Positions 60,960 to 64,000 of a stretch of 64,000 bases of DNA are shown in pieces. Below the pieces are notes generated by a model. The model saw only the letters and a program-made list of their open reading frames with translations. It did no database searches and had not been told where the DNA came from. The position numbers and the translations under genes were made by a program. The stretch is from Fasciolopsis buskii (taxonomy: Eukaryota; Platyhelminthes; Trematoda; Plagiorchiida; Fasciolidae): NCBI GenBank assembly GCA_008360955.1, contig LUCM01000778.1, positions 109,599 to 173,598 of the forward strand, read 5' to 3'. How positions within the stretch are numbered: the stretch's first letter is position 1; each line of letters opens with the position of its first letter.

Positions 60960-63200
60960 ACCTGATTACAGCGTAGAGATTACTCCTAATGTGCGTTGCT
61001 TCGGAGCACACAACAATATTGCTTTCATCAAGATGGTTGCACCCAAAATGTAACCGACCCTGCAAGGAAGATCAATATTCTTGATTTGATGTTTACAATA
61101 GGATTACCACACGTTTAAGCGTCTAATGAAGCTAGTTTACCCGGGTGTGATCATCTGCCTGTTGGCTGCTCATTTACATTGCCCCTTATAACTAAATACC
61201 ACCCATCAAACCCAAGGCCATAATTCAGTGTGGATTGGAATCTCTTACCTATTCTAATCCAAAACTCAAAATGGGTTTATTTCTAACGGAATAAGTGCAA
61301 TTGGCCACTTGTCAGTTATATTCTGACCTACACAAGTGTCTTGATGAAATTAATCTGTCCCACAATTTGCGCTTGCCCCGTGGAAGAATTTATTGCAGCT
61401 GAGTTAACGTTAAGCTCACTAAACTCAAACGGGACTTTGATAGGACCAGGGATTTTTCGTTGTTTCTGCAAATAAATCGTCTAGCCAAAGCGCTATAGTC
61501 GGAATTGCACCACAGAAACAAAAAGCAAGAGCTGTTAGCTTTAGAGCAGCCCAACCTAAAAGCACCACTGACAAAACTGGTAAAACGCAGAATTGCTACC
61601 TCCAAGTCCTCAGCCAACGAAGTCCCATATATCATAGGCAATGTAATTTATTTTAGCAACTCACAGGAGACTGCAGATGCATTTGGTAATTTCGTTGCAT
61701 CTACCCTGGTAAATGGCATAAGTCCCGCTACTCCCTCCCTACCCTGCTTGACTGCAGAGTCGTACTCAGCAATCGCGTTGCCCCCAAAGGAAGTATCCTG
61801 GCTGCTGATAGAGACTAAAATTGACTTCCAGTCTGGGCTTGACTCACTGGCCCGGCCGCCTTCGCGCTGGATGGGAGCGAAATCTTAATAATATTGGCAA
61901 ACATCTTTAGTTTGCTTATTTGATGCCGAAAATTTCCGTCAGAGTGGGAAACCTCTGTGATCGTTCTGGTTTACAAAATCGGCAGACGCTGTGACCTTGG
62001 AAATTACCGCTTCATTACCCACACTCCTATAGTTTCCGGAATTAAGGGAAGTTTATTAAGGTGTGGTCTTATTTCCTATCTTCCGAAGCATGGTCTTATT
62101 GACACTAGAAAACATGGCTTTCTTCGCGAAATATCATGTGCTACTTGCCTAACTGACTGCTTGAACTATCTCGCTAAGGTCCTAAATACCGGAAGGTCTG
62201 TTATAGTAACCATTTTGGACATGAGAAAAGCTTTTGACAGTGTCTCACCGAAGGTTGTTACATAAAATCATATCTTACGGCTCCGTCGACCTAATTATAT
62301 CGTGGTTTTCATCATATCAGTCATCCAGAAGGCAGGTGGTTCAAATAGATGGCTTCATATCCGAACCTAGATTAGTAACCAGCGGTGTAGTCCAAGGCAG
62401 CATACTGTGCCTCCTACTGTTTCTTTGATATGTCGACGACGCCTTCGACCTTATCTAAAATGACGTCCCTTCTCTGTTTGCTGAGGGCATCAAAACCACC
62501 TACACTTTTCCATCTAAAACCCTGGAGTCCACCATAAGTGAGTTACAAGATTCGGCGTCGCCCAGTTCCTGTGCAATAGGTTAGATGTTGAAATTCTGTG
62601 CTGAAAAAAGCAGCATCCTTGAGTTCAAGTGTGTTATACCACAAGAGAACTCAAAGTATGTAACGAAATCATCCCTGTTATTTGTCAGGTTCTTGACCTA
62701 TGCCTAAATTACTCTTGCAACTTTAGCCTCTCGGAATATGCCCTCACACAAGTTGCGAAAGTAAATCGATTAGTGGAGCTGCTCCACAGAACTATGAAGT
62801 TGAAAGAAAACAAGCCGCACGTTTATAGAATCCACGTCAGACCCATTCTGAAGTATAGCGTTCTAGTCTGTTTGAAAATGAGGCAGTGCGACAGAGTGGC
62901 GATTGAAAACGTCCAGCCTACCTTTACCAAGCAGTTGATTGGCTACCCTGTAAACCTAAGTTATATGGATCGCTGTAAGTCCCTGAAATTTGATCCGTTG
63001 TGACTCCGACGCGCAAGAGCAAATCTAGTGTTCATCAATAATATTACAATAGAAAGCAGCTGCAACCTGGCACATCGTCTTAGAAACCCACTTCAATACT
63101 CTCTTCGAAATACAGAGTTAATTATTACATTCTTAGTAACAAAGACATCTCTCAAATCAAATGTTCCTAATGTTAGGTATTCTTCTTTATGGAAGTAACT
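60960..63200 (+). pseudogene. CR1/jockey-type LINE, endonuclease end to RT C-terminus
   Basis: Motifs in order: CTQNVTDPARKINILDLMFT (about 61038-61097), the Q-H-V-T-x-P-T-R-x-x-x-x-L-D-L-V-F-T block of the endonuclease; CDHLPV (61146-61163) for S-D-H; IATSKSSANEVPYIIGNVIY (61591-61650); VLVYKIGRRCDLGNYR (61961-62008); HGFLREISCAT; ILDMRKAFDSVS (62212-62247, motif A with catalytic Asp); VTSGVVQGSIL; YVDD (62429-62440), the catalytic box, directly after a stop at 62426-62428; LNYSCNFSLSEYALTQVAK; HVRPILKYS; and NLSYMDRCKSLKF with an end near 63199. Frameshifts near 61885, 62240 and 62600 and several stops make it dead. It copies RNA into DNA at a nicked target in its family. Best preserved element here. 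Confidence 0.93.
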
Positions 63201-64000
63201 CTCCCAGCAGCTGTGCATCCTATCACCATAATCTATAGCGTTTAAAACCAAATAGGCTGAGTAGTTACCGTACCATTTCTCATTCATTTATATCACACAT
63301 AATTACCTGAAGATCAGGTGGGTGAAACGGGACTGGGTTTCTGAAAACACATCAACAGTACGAGCTTGTTCATCGTAAAAGAAGGAAATATACCTCCTTA
63401 CCCAGATCGTCACATGAAAAGCCGAAACTACGATGACGTGTAAAGTTCTTTCTCACTCCCTCTCGTTGTCCCCTGTCCATTTAGACACCTTTGAACCCCT
63501 CAGAAACCTAGGTCCGTATCCACAAATCAAATTAAGGTTAATACGCACAGGGTTTTCCAGGCACACCAAAACGGTGGGATACTCTTACTTGACCATGGTA
63601 CTTGAAATACCCAATCCCACTGTAACCTTCATTCTTAACTGTTCACCATCGCCTCTCTTTATGAAAACAAATTTTACTCTTTCAACTCACCGTGTCTCAG
63701 ACAAATCCAAACGACTCCTAGCAGAAACAAGGTCGCCAACTTGAATTCTTTCTTGTCCACACCTTACCAAAACCCCTTTCCACCTTAGACACCTCGGACC
63801 TCTTTCGTCCTCCCCGGTGAACGAAGAGTTCCAAGTGGTTTTGTTCTTCCTCGTGACAGATTACATTCACCACGTCTCCTAGCTATGACCAATTCTTGGG
63901 CTTAAACTGCATGACCTCCTAGACTGATCTATAATTCGTGATTTGTACTCGGTGAATTTAGTCAGTTTTTAGTGTTACTATCCGTCTTATAGACCGTTAT
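63201..64000. other. unassigned, LINE 3' flank
   Basis: The first part may be LINE 3' untranslated sequence. A Ser/Thr/Pro-rich frame at 63433-63744 (+, 103 codons) is unrecognised. No poly(A) or simple tail was found to mark the element's end. Confidence 0.4.

Overview
This window reads as intergenic or accessory DNA from an animal nuclear genome, most likely a flatworm (cestode or trematode). It is AT-rich, has no operon-like gene packing, and no host protein-coding gene, rRNA or ordinary tRNA gene could be supported. What can be supported is a dense graveyard of retroelements, all broken by stops, frameshifts and deletions. The flatworm assignment is an inference from the mix of families (Penelope-like elements with GIY-YIG endonuclease, CR1/jockey-type LINEs, an RTE-type endonuclease, Ty3/gypsy pieces, tRNA-headed SINEs). 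It rests on remembered family consensus patterns, not on a database search.

Layout: 0-10 kb holds a tRNA-headed SINE, a gag-like zinc-knuckle relic near 1.6-1.9 kb and a clear Ty3/gypsy integrase relic at 8.3-8.7 kb. At 14.0-14.65 kb a Penelope-like element lies on the minus strand; at 17.6-18.6 kb is the 3' end of a LINE (family A). At 23.4-24.2 kb an RTE-type endonuclease lies on the minus strand. From 30.4 to 31.1 kb runs a second Penelope relic, then a second SINE family. From 32.1 to 33.5 kb lies a 303-bp inverted repeat of about 99% identity, followed on the minus strand by a second copy of LINE family A that reaches back to the polymerase active site (33.8-34.8 kb). From 41.3 to 42.1 kb two CTAT microsatellites bracket an LTR/promoter-like block, and an inverted SINE pair follows at 42.7 kb. 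A hammerhead-ribozyme-like motif sits at 43.63 kb, a third Penelope fragment at 48.0-48.2 kb.

A minus-strand LINE at 51.4-52.6 kb is interrupted by a 120-bp insertion with perfect 13-bp target-site duplications; the insert carries a hairpin-GAAAC motif like Penelope terminal repeats. At 55.6-56.1 kb is another reverse transcriptase scrap. At 57.8-59.9 kb, 1044 bp occurs twice in direct order with a single N between the copies, almost certainly an unmerged contig overlap. The window ends with its best preserved element, a CR1/jockey-type LINE at 60.96-63.20 kb running from the end of its endonuclease through the whole reverse transcriptase.

None of these genes works together as a pathway now. 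The interest lies in the insertion history, the ribozyme-like motifs, the young inverted repeat and the assembly join. Long stretches between these features hold nothing I could identify, and are listed as such.
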